42,419 bases of DNA, from IMG/VR virus record IMGVR_UViG_3300010373_000076, positions 1 through 42,419 of that record. One strand, written 5' to 3'. Of this stretch, positions 13,911 through 21,530 are shown in pieces. Origin of the DNA: a virus. The number at the start of each line of letters is the position of its first letter. The first letter of the stretch is position 1. Below the pieces are notes generated by a model that worked only from the letters and a program-made list of their open reading frames with translations, had not been told where the DNA came from and searched no databases. The translations under genes and the position numbers were made by a program.

Positions 13911-14462
13911 TCAGAAAGGCGGTTCGTTGTCGCCGGTGGGCGCTCCGGTGCCCCAGCCGCCCGCGGTGCTGGTCGCCGGTGCGCCCCACGCTCCGGCGTT
14001 GCCGCCGCCGTCCGGTGTCCAGGAACCATTGGTGGGAGTGCCGCCGAACCCGCCGCCGGTGTTGCCGCCGCGGTTGGCTGCGCCTTCCCCGTTGCCGCGG
14101 GCCGTGCGCGTGACCTTCGCGGATGCGCTCTTGAGTGAGGGTCCGATTTCTTGGACCTGCAGTTCTGTGCTGGTCCGGTTCTCGCCTTCCTTGGTGGTGT
14201 AAGCGCGCATCGTGAGGTTGCCCTGCGCAATAACCCGCATTCCCTTCGTCAAGGATTCCGCCACGTTTTCCGCAGCCTCACGCCACACCGAGCAGCGGAG
14301 GAACAGGGTGTCCCCGTCCTTCCACTCGTTGGTCTGCTTGTCGAAGTTCCGCGGGGTCGACGCAATGGTGAAGTTCGCGACCGCGCTGCCCGACGGGGTA
14401 AAACGCAACTCCGGATCCGAGGTCAGGTTCCCGATGACAGTGATAATGGTTTCGCCGGCCAT
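13911..14462 (-). CDS. ssb: Single-stranded DNA-binding protein
   Basis: 183 aa. The N-terminal OB fold reads [18 protein letters not shown], then [14 protein letters not shown] and [17 protein letters not shown], followed by [16 protein letters not shown], all standard for bacterial-type SSB. A Gly/Asn-rich linker (about residues 120-170) leads to the acidic tip DNEPPF, the usual partner-docking tail. The ATG at 14462 follows the ATPase stop by two bases. Coats ssDNA during replication and RecT-mediated annealing. Confidence 0.95.
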   Translation of the reverse strand: MAGETIITVIGNLTSDPELRFTPSGSAVANFTIASTPRNFDKQTNEWKDGDTLFLRCSVWREAAENVAESLTKGMRVIAQGNLTMRAYTTKEGENRTSTELQVQEIGPSLKSASAKVTRTARGNGEGAANRGGNTGGGFGGTPTNGSWTPDGGGNAGAWGAPATSTAGGWGTGAPTGDNEPPF

Positions 14463-14464
14463 GA

Positions 14465-15688
14465 TTAGGCCACCTTTCCGTCTTCGATGGTCCAACCGAA
14501 TTCGCCGGACTCGTCTACGAATTCCGCGAAGATCTGGAAGTCGTGAGCGTCGCCCAAGGCTTCGAGTTCGGCGAGGCCGTCGGAGTCCAGGTCGTTGCCG
14601 TTGCGGACGATCATGATGCGCAGTTCCGGGTTGGAGGCGATGATCATCTTGGCGGAGGCGATGGTCTGTTCGCGGGTGGATGCCTTGCGGAATGGGCGGC
14701 CGTTGAGCAGGACGCCTTCCTCGTCGAACGTCATGTTGTCGACGGGGAAGTTGGCGGCGGCGAGCCCGTCGGCCTTTTGCTTGTCCAAGGCTTCGAGCTG
14801 TTTGGTGAGGTCGTCGGCCTGTTCCTGCGTGGCCTCGAGCTGGAACGCGAGGTTCGCCTTTTCCTTGGCCGTGCGCACCGCTCGGTTCGTTTCCTCCGCG
14901 GTGGCCATGCGCTGGCGCAGTGCCCCTACATCCGGGAGCTCCGCGTGGTTGTCGATGCGGTCGTTGGCGTTATCGTGATCGACTTCGGCCGCTTCCCGCA
15001 GCTTGGTCAAGCGGGCGATTTCGGTGTTGATCCGTTCGATCTCGGCGTTGGCGCGGGCCAGCTCTTGGTGATCATCGTTCTGCTGACGCGCCAGTCCTTC
15101 GGCTGCCCGGATTTCTTCGGCCAGCTCCACCACTGAAACTTCGGCGGCCGGCGCCGCGGGCAGTTCCCCGTACCGGGCTACCTGCGCTTCGAGTTCCTTG
15201 GCCTTGCGGTTGATGAAGGTCCGCTGCTCGAACACATCCTTCTGCGTGGCGGCCAGCTTCGCGGGGTCGAACGGCAGGTCCACGAGGTCGAGGACCACGG
15301 CCAGCTGCTTCCGGTCGTCCAGCAGGGAGAACGCGCCAGCGTCCATGCCCAGGGCGCCGAGCATCCCGTTCAGCGTGGCTTGCGCAACCTTGGATCCGTC
15401 GGACGTCTTCCCGGTCAGGGAGGATGAGCCGTCGGCCTTGTACTTGCGGATCAGCGTCATGCCGTTATCGAGGACGTTGACGACTTCGGCGGTCTTCTGG
15501 CCGTCGCGGACCGGGCGGGGCACGTCCCGCTTGTTGTGCCCGATGATCGTTGCCTCGAGCCCGTCGAGGATGCTGGACTTGCCTTGGGCGTTGCGGCCGC
15601 TGATGGCCACGAGTGCGCCGCGGGGTGCGATCTGCACATACTCGAGACGCTGAAAGTCGGTGAACGTTGCTTCAGTGGTTTTTGCCAT
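14465..15688 (-). CDS. AAA/SMC-like ATPase of the recombination module
   Basis: 407 aa. Walker A is [16 protein letters not shown] (about residues 32-47), as in RecF/Rad50-like ABC ATPases. A central coiled coil (about residues 170-320, Glu/Ala/Arg-rich) follows. The C-terminal half has [20 protein letters not shown] and an acidic end, where a degenerate Walker B could lie ([15 protein letters not shown]). It lies between recT and ssb. Phage ATPases of this kind often accompany nuclease and annealing proteins, but the exact role is not known. The ATG has AGGAG about ten bases upstream. Confidence 0.8.
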   Translation of the reverse strand: MAKTTEATFTDFQRLEYVQIAPRGALVAISGRNAQGKSSILDGLEATIIGHNKRDVPRPVRDGQKTAEVVNVLDNGMTLIRKYKADGSSSLTGKTSDGSKVAQATLNGMLGALGMDAGAFSLLDDRKQLAVVLDLVDLPFDPAKLAATQKDVFEQRTFINRKAKELEAQVARYGELPAAPAAEVSVVELAEEIRAAEGLARQQNDDHQELARANAEIERINTEIARLTKLREAAEVDHDNANDRIDNHAELPDVGALRQRMATAEETNRAVRTAKEKANLAFQLEATQEQADDLTKQLEALDKQKADGLAAANFPVDNMTFDEEGVLLNGRPFRKASTREQTIASAKMIIASNPELRIMIVRNGNDLDSDGLAELEALGDAHDFQIFAEFVDESGEFGWTIEDGKVA

Positions 15689-15718
15689 GATGGTCAGACT
15701 CCTATGGTGTGTGGTTGG

Positions 15719-16645
15719 TTAGGCTGCGGCGGTGGCCGCGGTGGCGATGGCTTCGAGGACGTCCGCGGGTTCGCCGGCGGCGCTGGCCTGCTTCCACAGG
15801 GTGCGGAGCGCGGCCTTGTCCCCGGCCAAGGTCTGGATTTCGTCGAAGTAATTGACCTCGAGGACCGCGGGGGTGCCTTCGTCGATGGCTTCACCGGTGG
15901 CGGTGTCGAACGATTCGTCACCCTCCGTCTCAGCTTCCGGCTCCGGTGCGTCGTGGATGACGGCGGGGGCGACGGGATCTGGTGCTGCGTTCTTTCGGGG
16001 GCGGCTGATCTTCCGGGTGGCGGTCTTCGTGGTGGTCGGTTCGACCTGCACGAACGGTGCCGGGTCATAGTCGCCCAACTCGATTTCTTCAATGCTGTTC
16101 ATGCCGGCAAGGGCGTCCGGGGCCACGAGCTTCGCGGCCTCGGCCTTGCACTTCTCGGTCAGCATGCCGATGGGGTTCTCTTGGTACTTGCCATTGCTGG
16201 TGTACTTGGCCTGGCGGGCCCGTTCGATGGTCCACTCGATCTTCTGCCAGCCGGACTGGCCGCGGCGGCGGGCCCGGAACTCGACGCGCTCGTTGTCGGC
16301 GTAGACCCGCTCAATCTCGTGGCCCTTCGACAGCGCGATGGCGTACATCTGCTGGGCGTAGAGCGCCGGTGTGCCGTGGACGACGTAGATCGTCTTGAGA
16401 GACACCATGGGGGCCATGCCAAGGGTGAAGCCGTAGAGGATGGCTGCGGCGGCTTCCTCTGGCTTCCCGCGGAAGTGCTGCGGGGTGAACATGGTGTTGC
16501 AGATGGTGTTGGCGATTGTGTAGGCGTGGGCCAGTTCGGATGCCCAAGCCTCGAGGGACATCGTGGCGTCGGTGGTGACCTGCTCGATGTTCGCGGGCTG
16601 TACTGCTGGGGTGAATGCGCTGGGGGTGGTGGCCAGTTCGGTCAT
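15719..16645 (-). CDS. recT: RecT-like single-strand annealing protein
   Basis: 308 aa. The core (about residues 25-180) includes HAYTIANTICNTMFTPQHF, AAAAILYGFTLGMAPMVSL, IYVVHGTPALYAQQMYAIA and AKYTSNGKYQENPIGMLTEK, the usual pattern of RecT/Bet-type recombinases in actinophages. The C-terminal region is acidic and low in complexity. RecT pairs complementary ssDNA exposed by the exonuclease encoded just upstream. The ATG overlaps the previous stop as ATGA. Confidence 0.9.
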   Translation of the reverse strand: MTELATTPSAFTPAVQPANIEQVTTDATMSLEAWASELAHAYTIANTICNTMFTPQHFRGKPEEAAAAILYGFTLGMAPMVSLKTIYVVHGTPALYAQQMYAIALSKGHEIERVYADNERVEFRARRRGQSGWQKIEWTIERARQAKYTSNGKYQENPIGMLTEKCKAEAAKLVAPDALAGMNSIEEIELGDYDPAPFVQVEPTTTKTATRKISRPRKNAAPDPVAPAVIHDAPEPEAETEGDESFDTATGEAIDEGTPAVLEVNYFDEIQTLAGDKAALRTLWKQASAAGEPADVLEAIATAATAAA

Positions 16646-16887
16646 GAGGTGGGTTCCTTTGCGGTGAGTGCTTTGTATGGTGCGCCGTAGCGGCTGATGA
16701 TGTCGGCGCGCATGACGGTCAGGTGATTGATGAGGTCGTCCACGGCATCGAGGGGGAGCAGTACCTCGTGGCCGTTGAACAGATGCGCGTCGCGTTCCCT
16801 GTCGGTGTCTAGCGCGATCATCTGATCCTCGTAGAAGAGGTGCAGGGATTCGCGGCGGATCGGGTCGAAGTAGCTGTAGACGCTCAC
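16642..16887 (-). CDS. Small protein between exonuclease and recT
   Basis: 81 aa, starting VSVYSYFDPIRRESLHLFYE. Hydrophilic, with HLFNGHEVLLPLDAVDDLINHL in the middle. GTG start with GTGA overlap to the nuclease; stop overlaps recT. Its fixed place inside the recombination block suggests a linked function, but no family is recognised. Confidence 0.66.
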   Translation of the reverse strand: MSVYSYFDPIRRESLHLFYEDQMIALDTDRERDAHLFNGHEVLLPLDAVDDLINHLTVMRADIISRYGAPYKALTAKEPTS

Positions 16888-17741
16888 GCGGCCACGTCCA
16901 GCTGATTCACCGGCGGGGCGAGCGGTTCCCGGGCGAGCTTGTCGCGGAGCTTGGCGGTCTTCGCGGTGAACGCTGCGGCCAAGAACCATGAGTAGTGCTC
17001 ATCGATTTCTTCGGGGGATCCGGCCAGCGGGTAGAGCGTGGTTCCCAGTGGCTTGTCTCCGTAGCGGGCGTTCACGCCTTCCCGGTCCATCGGGGTGACA
17101 TGTGCGACGTAGGTCTTGGCGACCTTCGGCATGGGCTGTTCGTTCCCGTCGGTGTCGACGTAGAACTCGGCCTTGGAGTAGGCCGCGGTCTGTAGCGCGG
17201 TTTCCCCGTAGACGCCCTTGGATGTCTTGAGGTCGACCTGCACTACCCAGCCGTCGGCCAGCTGCTCCGGGGTGAGCAGTAGGGGAGAGGTGGCCAGCAT
17301 GTCGAACGTGCCGCCGAAGTGATCCGTCCGGTTGCCGCACGGGCGTTCGGTGAGTACCGGGGTGATCTGCCACGCCTCGAGGAAGTCCGCGAATCCCTCG
17401 ATGTATCCGGCCAACTCGTCCGGCGCTTCGACTTCGCCGGTGGTGGCCAGCTGCTCGGCGAGCCCGTGAACGGCGGTGCCGGTGATCCCGGCGTCGTCGC
17501 GAACTTTCCGCCATGCCATGCGCATGGTCTGGATCGCGTTGGCCCGGTCCATGGTGCGCAGTTCGTCGAGGTGGTCCATGGCCCAGGTGCCGGCGACTTC
17601 GGCAGCCCATGGGATCAGGTTGTCCTTGGGGATCCCGGCGCCGATGAGTCCGGTGACGCCGCGGACCGGCTTGGAGTCGAGGCGGTAGGTGTGGTTCCCT
17701 GCGTTGAATACGAGCCCGGCGGGCTTCGGCTTGGCGGTCAT
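16884..17741 (-). CDS. PD-(D/E)XK exonuclease (Cas4/RecB-like)
   Basis: 285 aa from the ATG at 17741 (GAGG eight bases upstream). The nuclease core shows GTAVHGLAEQLATTG, HFGGTFDMLATSP (catalytic Asp), VQVDLKTSKGVYGETA (D-x-K motif) and LQTAAYSKAEFY (the Q-x3-Y motif of RecB/Cas4-type nucleases). It would resect ends to give ssDNA for RecT. A GTG at 17843, overlapping the previous stop as GTGA, is in frame and would add 34 residues with a Cys-rich head (RCSCPSGDCPGW, then CPIHGEE). Both starts may be used. Confidence 0.84.
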   Translation of the reverse strand: MTAKPKPAGLVFNAGNHTYRLDSKPVRGVTGLIGAGIPKDNLIPWAAEVAGTWAMDHLDELRTMDRANAIQTMRMAWRKVRDDAGITGTAVHGLAEQLATTGEVEAPDELAGYIEGFADFLEAWQITPVLTERPCGNRTDHFGGTFDMLATSPLLLTPEQLADGWVVQVDLKTSKGVYGETALQTAAYSKAEFYVDTDGNEQPMPKVAKTYVAHVTPMDREGVNARYGDKPLGTTLYPLAGSPEEIDEHYSWFLAAAFTAKTAKLRDKLAREPLAPPVNQLDVAA

Positions 17742-17839
17742 GGTGGCTTCCTCTCCGTGGATGGGGCATTGGTCGTTGATGGGGTCGAGTCCGGCTTTGC
17801 GTTCCCACCCGGGGCAGTCCCCGGACGGGCACGAGCACC

Positions 17840-17962
17840 TCACAGCGCACCGGCCAAGACGGTGAAGGCCAGGATGAAGCCGTACACACCCGCGGCCGCA
17901 CCCACCGCCTGCAGGACGAACAGGACGTCCCGGCCACGCTGGGTCAACACCAGGCCCCTCAC
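17840..17962 (-). CDS. Very small single-span membrane protein
   Basis: 40 aa, starting VRGLVLTQRGRDVLFVLQ. A positively charged N-terminus is followed by one hydrophobic helix (about residues 13-40) rich in Ala/Val/Gly. The GTG overlaps the upstream stop (GTGA), and its stop overlaps a second GTG that reads into the nuclease. The double coupling supports it as a gene. Function unknown. Confidence 0.5.
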   Translation of the reverse strand: MRGLVLTQRGRDVLFVLQAVGAAAGVYGFILAFTVLAGAL

Positions 17963-18333
17963 GCCGCCACCGCCAAAGCTGGCAAGGGAGCGGGCACGAA
18001 CCGAGACCACAGGATCTGCCGGCACTTCTCACTGATCAAGTCCTCGCAGCCGGCCAGGTAGTCGGCCTTCGCCGGGGCGTACTCGGGGTCGCCCACACGC
18101 CAGCCGAGTTCCGCCCGGTCATCCTCACAAACGGCCTTGCCCTCGATTTCGGCGAGCAGTTCCTCAAGATCCGACTCGCGGACCTCCACCTGCAGTGCCG
18201 CGGACAACTGCCGGACCAATCGGCCCCAGCAATCACCCTCCGAGAGGAAGCCGTGCTCTGCGGAGTAAGCGCGGACCTCACTGGTCAGGGTCACCGCCGC
18301 CGCCATGTAGACAGGATTCTCTAAAACGTTCAT
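17959..18333 (-). CDS. Acidic hypothetical protein
   Basis: 124 aa, MNVLENPVYMAAAVTLTSEV. Contains SEGDCWGRLVRQLSAALQVEV, an acidic middle (SDLEELLAEIEG) and GWRVGDPEYAPAKADYLAGC. The ATG at 18333 is seven bases from GTGAG; a GTG at 18345 has no ribosome site. It is the first gene after the hairpin at 18365-18401. No family recognised. Confidence 0.64.
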   Translation of the reverse strand: MNVLENPVYMAAAVTLTSEVRAYSAEHGFLSEGDCWGRLVRQLSAALQVEVRESDLEELLAEIEGKAVCEDDRAELGWRVGDPEYAPAKADYLAGCEDLISEKCRQILWSRFVPAPLPALAVAA

Positions 18334-18364
18334 TGGTATACTCACTTTCAGAAATTGATTTCGG

Positions 18365-18407
18365 TTGGGCCTGCACGCTTCTCAAGGGAGTGCGGGCCCA
18401 ATTTTTT
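18365..18407 (+). terminator. Hairpin with a T-tract on the plus strand
   Basis: Stem TTGGGCC-TGCAC with GTGCG-GGCCCAA, loop about 13 bases, then TTTTTT at 18402-18407. The T-tract is rightward, although both flanking genes are leftward. It would stop antisense transcription. On the minus strand it is a stable hairpin without a U-tract, so leftward read-through is likely. Confidence 0.55.
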
Positions 18408-18591
18408 ATGCGCTGTACGCGTGCCGATTCAGGAACTGATCAATGGCCGAAGCCCGGATCTTCCACGAGCCCCGAAGCCCTGGCATCTTCGACCCAGCCA
18501 GATCGCCGCGCCGCAACAGCGTGTAGACGGTGTCCGGATGCATGTCGAGTTCCTCGGCTGCTTCCTTCACGCTCAACACCTTCTTGCTCAC
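18406..18591 (-). CDS. Excisionase-like HTH protein
   Basis: 61 aa, starting VSKKVLSVKEAAEELDMHPD. The block VKEAAEELDMHPDTVYTLL and RGDLAGSKMPGLRGSWKI is the standard helix-turn-helix_17/excisionase pattern (winged helix, MerR-like), ending in a helix with IDQFLNRH. Excisionases bend attP DNA and steer the integrase toward excision. Its place near the immunity region in an integrase-bearing phage fits. It could instead be a general regulator. GTG start with GTGA overlap. Confidence 0.75.
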   Translation of the reverse strand: MSKKVLSVKEAAEELDMHPDTVYTLLRRGDLAGSKMPGLRGSWKIRASAIDQFLNRHAYSA

Positions 18592-18872
18592 GCCGCCACC
18601 GCCAAGTGGCGTTCCGGGATGCCCACCCAGGTGTACTGGTGGCCGCCGTTGCGGGACTTCGTTCGGGACGTGTTGTCGGCGACCTTCTCGATCAGCCGGC
18701 GCTTGGCCGCGGCGATGAACACGCCGCCTTCCATGCCCTGCCTTGGCGCTGGCCGCATAGCTTCCCGGAGAGTGTCCGCGGTGAACCTGCGGCCCTCCGC
18801 GGCCCAACGTTCAATCAGGTCCGTGGCGTCCTGCGTCCACGTGGTGTCTTCAAGTGCGATTGGTGTAGCCAT
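18588..18872 (-). CDS. Winged-helix-like early protein
   Basis: 94 aa, MATPIALEDTTWTQDATDLI. The block ERWAAEGRRFTADTLREAM, then GGVFIAAAKRRLIEKVADN is a winged-helix pattern common in early proteins of temperate actinophages. It ends YTWVGIPERHLAVAA. The ATG has AGGA about ten bases upstream. DNA binding likely; target unknown. Confidence 0.68.
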   Translation of the reverse strand: MATPIALEDTTWTQDATDLIERWAAEGRRFTADTLREAMRPAPRQGMEGGVFIAAAKRRLIEKVADNTSRTKSRNGGHQYTWVGIPERHLAVAA

Positions 18873-18909
18873 GTCGGCGTGTCCTTTCCAGAACTTTTGA
18901 CCGTTTGAA

Positions 18910-19188
18910 TCAGGCGGTCTTGCGATTTGAAATAGGTTCTTGCGGGTCGAAAAGGACAGTAACGTCCAAGCCGAGTACCTCCGCGATGCTCTCGGCGACT
19001 TCGGTGGTGCAGTCTGTGCGATAGCCGGACACCAGGTGGTTGATGAAGCTGGGGTGGACGCCGACCCGTTTGGCCAACTTGCGTTGGCTGATCTTGCGGA
19101 AGTCCGAAGGGTGTCCCGCCTTGATGGCGTCCATGTCTTGCTTGGTGTAAACGAACGTCTTGAATCGTTCTTTCGATGCGAGGCGCAT
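18910..19188 (-). CDS. Cro-like HTH regulator, first gene of the leftward early operon
   Basis: 92 aa, MRLASKERFKTFVYTKQDMD. The XRE-type helix-turn-helix reads SQRKLAKRVGVHPSFINHLVSG (about residues 34-55), followed by TTEVAESIAEVLGLDVTVLF, the dimer-side helices of Cro/CI proteins. The ATG at 19188 has GAGG seven bases upstream; an in-frame extension to 19380 would run through operator DNA and is rejected. Divergent from the repressor, it is placed as Cro is in lambdoid phages. Confidence 0.82.
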   Translation of the reverse strand: MRLASKERFKTFVYTKQDMDAIKAGHPSDFRKISQRKLAKRVGVHPSFINHLVSGYRTDCTTEVAESIAEVLGLDVTVLFDPQEPISNRKTA

Positions 19189-19280
19189 GTAGGTTCCTCT
19201 CTGCCAGCGGCATTTGGTTCGGAAGGGTGACATTTGGTTCCTGTCTGTTGTAGGCGGGTTTGTTTCTTGTTGATAGGAAA

Positions 19281-19413
19281 AGCATCCCATCCCAGTAGGC
19301 AGGTTGTCAACTTGAATCAGGCAAATTGTTTCTTGCAAGTAGGCACCAGTCTGGATGGGCGCCTTTTTGTTAGTAGGCACAACTACTTCAATAAGGCAGA
19401 ATTCCCAGTAGGC
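19281..19413. promoter_or_regulatory. Immunity control region with divergent promoters and operator repeats
   Basis: Leftward promoter: consensus -35 TTGACA (minus, 19310-19305) and -10 GATGCT (19286-19281), 18 bases apart, overlapping CTGATTCAAGTTG. AGTAGG half-sites occur at 19294, 19338, 19373 and 19406, and CTACTTCAA at 19383-19391; two of these form AGTAG-GCACAA-CTACT. The 19338 copy, AAGTAGGCACC, is identical to one near 8962. No clear rightward -35/-10 for the repressor was found. Confidence 0.6.
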
Positions 19414-19468
19414 GCATCGGAAACGTATGCGAATGCGCTAATCGACGAAACTAGCGACAGTGGTTGGC

Positions 19469-19972
19469 ATGACAAGCAAACTTCCCAAGAACGGCCTCCA
19501 GGCACTCATCCTCAACCACAAGGGTGACCGCTCATACGCCAGACTGTCCGCTGCATGCGGCGGAGTTCCCTCCACCGTCAACGCCCAGCGCCTCGCCACC
19601 AAGCCCATCAAGGACTTCCCCACCGTGGACGTTCTCATGGGCCTCTCCAGGGGCCTCGGGGTCCGCCTCATCGACGTCCTCCACGCCGCAGCTGTCTCCG
19701 TCGGGATGCCCATTCACGCCTCCAGCGACAACGACCTCCTGATCCCGGAAGCCGGCCGACTCCCAGAAGAATCGCGTCGCCTCCTGCTCGACACCGCCCA
19801 GAACATGCTCTGGTGGATGGAGCGAGTCGACGCGGCCGCACCCGAAGGCGTCGAAGATTCTGCCGAAGACGCACCGAACAACATGCACCCCTTCCCGACG
19901 CCGAACTGGGCCCAGGCCGCGGCCGACAAGGGCGAGGCTGGAATCGACCACGACCAGCTGCCTGATGACTAG
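19469..19972 (+). CDS. Immunity repressor
   Basis: 167 aa, MTSKLPKNGLQALILNHKGD. A helix-turn-helix region reads SYARLSAACGGVPSTVNAQ (about residues 22-40), followed by PTVDVLMGLSRGLGVRLIDVLHAA, as in actinophage CI-type repressors. The C-terminal ~60 residues are acidic and contain no Ser/Lys LexA-type autoprotease. This fits repressors inactivated by a separate ImmA-like protease, encoded next. There is no ribosome site, so leaderless translation from 19469 is likely; an in-frame GTG at 19460 is an alternative. It would hold the lysogenic state by binding the CTACTT/AAGTAG operators. Confidence 0.78.
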   Translation: MTSKLPKNGLQALILNHKGDRSYARLSAACGGVPSTVNAQRLATKPIKDFPTVDVLMGLSRGLGVRLIDVLHAAAVSVGMPIHASSDNDLLIPEAGRLPEESRRLLLDTAQNMLWWMERVDAAAPEGVEDSAEDAPNNMHPFPTPNWAQAAADKGEAGIDHDQLPDD

Positions 19973-20034
19973 CCAGTAACGCTTCGGAAACATTCGTCAC
20001 AGATTCGACTAACTGACGCCTACTGCCCATAAGG

Positions 20035-20050
20035 TCGAACATATGTTCGA
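20035..20050. promoter_or_regulatory. Perfect SOS (LexA) box overlapping the protease start codon
   Basis: TCGAACATATGTTCGA is a perfect 16-bp palindrome and matches the mycobacterial/Gram-positive LexA consensus TCGAAC-N4-GTTCGA exactly. The ATG of the metalloprotease gene (20043-20045) is inside it, and its ribosome site AAGG is directly upstream. LexA bound here should block transcription of the protease. Confidence 0.82.
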
Positions 20051-20405
20051 AAACGTCTTGGTGCAGCTCAACGTCACCATCATCGAAACCGACCTGCCAC
20101 ATGGCTGGTGGGGCGCCTACGACATCACCACCAACACCATTGGCCTACGCCACAACCTCGCGCCCACCCAGCGGCGCTCCACACTGGCACACGAAGCGGC
20201 CCACGCCGCCCTCCAGCACGACGGCCACAGCCTCGCCCAAGAACGCGACGCCGAAGAACTAGCCGCCGCCTGGCTCATCATGCACTGCGACTTCCAACAC
20301 GCAGCCCGCATCTACAACACACCCACAGCACTCGCGCACGAGCTCAACGTCCTCCCAAGAGACGTCCACGCCTACATGCGCACCATTCTGCGAACCCAAA
20401 AATAA
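20043..20405 (+). CDS. ImmA/IrrE-type metalloprotease (probable anti-repressor)
   Basis: 120 aa. The gluzincin motif HEAAH is in RSTLAHEAAHAALQHDGHS (about residues 45-63), and the downstream acidic ligand region is ERDAEELAAAWLI, exactly the ImmA/IrrE (DUF955) pattern. In ICEBs1, ImmA cleaves the repressor ImmR after DNA damage; here the neighbour is the repressor. The start lies within a perfect SOS box, so expression should depend on LexA release. AAGG is eight bases upstream. It is followed by the integrase after 13 bases. Confidence 0.85.
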   Translation: MFENVLVQLNVTIIETDLPHGWWGAYDITTNTIGLRHNLAPTQRRSTLAHEAAHAALQHDGHSLAQERDAEELAAAWLIMHCDFQHAARIYNTPTALAHELNVLPRDVHAYMRTILRTQK

Positions 20406-20418
20406 GGGGGGCCCCACC

Positions 20419-21525
20419 ATGGCAACCGGACGCGTCACAGACACCTGGCACCTCAAAGACAAAAAGACCCGGTCCAAAAGATACGGCATCGGCAAACGCT
20501 GGCAAGCCGTCTGGACCAATGACCGCGGCGACGAAGAAAAGCGATCATTCGAAATGAAGGACGCAGCCAAAGCATGGATCGACGCCAAAGTCATCCAGAA
20601 CGCCCTAGACCCCAACGGCATCAAACCCGACATGCCATTCACCGAGTACTGGGACATCTGGCGGGCCGCCCAACTGCACCAGCGCAAATCATCCCTCAAG
20701 ACCATCGACTCCCACGCCAAAAACTGGATCCTTAAATCGTTCCAACACGACTGGATGCACTCCATTGACCGACCCCGCATCCAAGCCGTCGTGAACGAAT
20801 GGGCCGCGTCGGGGCTCGCTTCATCCACGGTCTACCTGATGTACCGGTACGTGCGTGGCATGATGTCCGACGCCGCACTGAACAAGCAGATCCGCGAATT
20901 TCCCTGCGTGAAAATCAACATGCCGGCAGGTGACCGGAAACGAATCGTCCCCTTGTCGATTGCCCAGGTCCAGCAGATCGTTAGCAAGCTCGAGGAACCG
21001 TACCGTTCGGCGGCGATCTTTGCTGCAGCAACCGGGCTCCGGCCAGCAGAGTGGAGGGGGCTCACGGCCGAATATGTGGATCTGAATCGCGGCGTGGTGA
21101 TCGTCGAGCAGCAAGAGCACCTGAGCCGCATCGCAAAGCCGCTGCTGGGCCCGCTCAAGAATGATTACTCCTACCGTGACGTGACCATCGGGCCCAGGAC
21201 GTGCGCGTTGCTCGAGCCCTTGCTTGCGGCGCCGGGAGCCCTCGGTTTGCTGTTCCACGTGAAGGGGTCGGTGATCACCGGCGGCCGGGCGGTCGGCGCG
21301 TGGACGGAAGCGCGGGGCGATCTGCCTTGGATGGGGCCCGGGTGGCACCAGCTCCGCCACCATCATGCGTCGCTGCTTATTGCGGGGGGAGCGTCGCCGG
21401 TGGCGGTTGCTCACCGGCTGGGGCACAAGGATGCGAACGAAACGCTACGCACCTACGGGCATTTGTGGGCGGATGATGAGTCGAAGCTGGCGGCAATGTC
21501 TGACGGGTTGGTGGCTTTGGGTTGA
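20419..21525 (+). CDS. int: Tyrosine integrase
   Basis: 368 aa tyrosine recombinase that inserts and excises the phage genome at attP/attB. The N-terminal arm-binding region (about residues 1-60) and SAM-like core-binding domain (about 70-165) precede the catalytic domain. Catalytic residues seen: Arg in ATGLRPAEW (about 210), Lys in GPLKNDYSY (about 250), HxxR in WHQLRHHHASL (about 310-320), His in VAHRLGHKD and the nucleophile Tyr in TLRTYGHLW (about 350). The ATG follows a GGGGGG ribosome site. It shares orientation with repressor and protease, so it may be SOS-induced with the latter. Confidence 0.95.
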   Translation: MATGRVTDTWHLKDKKTRSKRYGIGKRWQAVWTNDRGDEEKRSFEMKDAAKAWIDAKVIQNALDPNGIKPDMPFTEYWDIWRAAQLHQRKSSLKTIDSHAKNWILKSFQHDWMHSIDRPRIQAVVNEWAASGLASSTVYLMYRYVRGMMSDAALNKQIREFPCVKINMPAGDRKRIVPLSIAQVQQIVSKLEEPYRSAAIFAAATGLRPAEWRGLTAEYVDLNRGVVIVEQQEHLSRIAKPLLGPLKNDYSYRDVTIGPRTCALLEPLLAAPGALGLLFHVKGSVITGGRAVGAWTEARGDLPWMGPGWHQLRHHHASLLIAGGASPVAVAHRLGHKDANETLRTYGHLWADDESKLAAMSDGLVALG

Positions 21526-21530
21526 GTGTG

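Noticed and set aside
18910-19380. Longer start (156 aa) for the Cro-like gene
   Set aside because: The extra N-terminus is encoded by the operator/promoter DNA and would place the promoter inside the gene.
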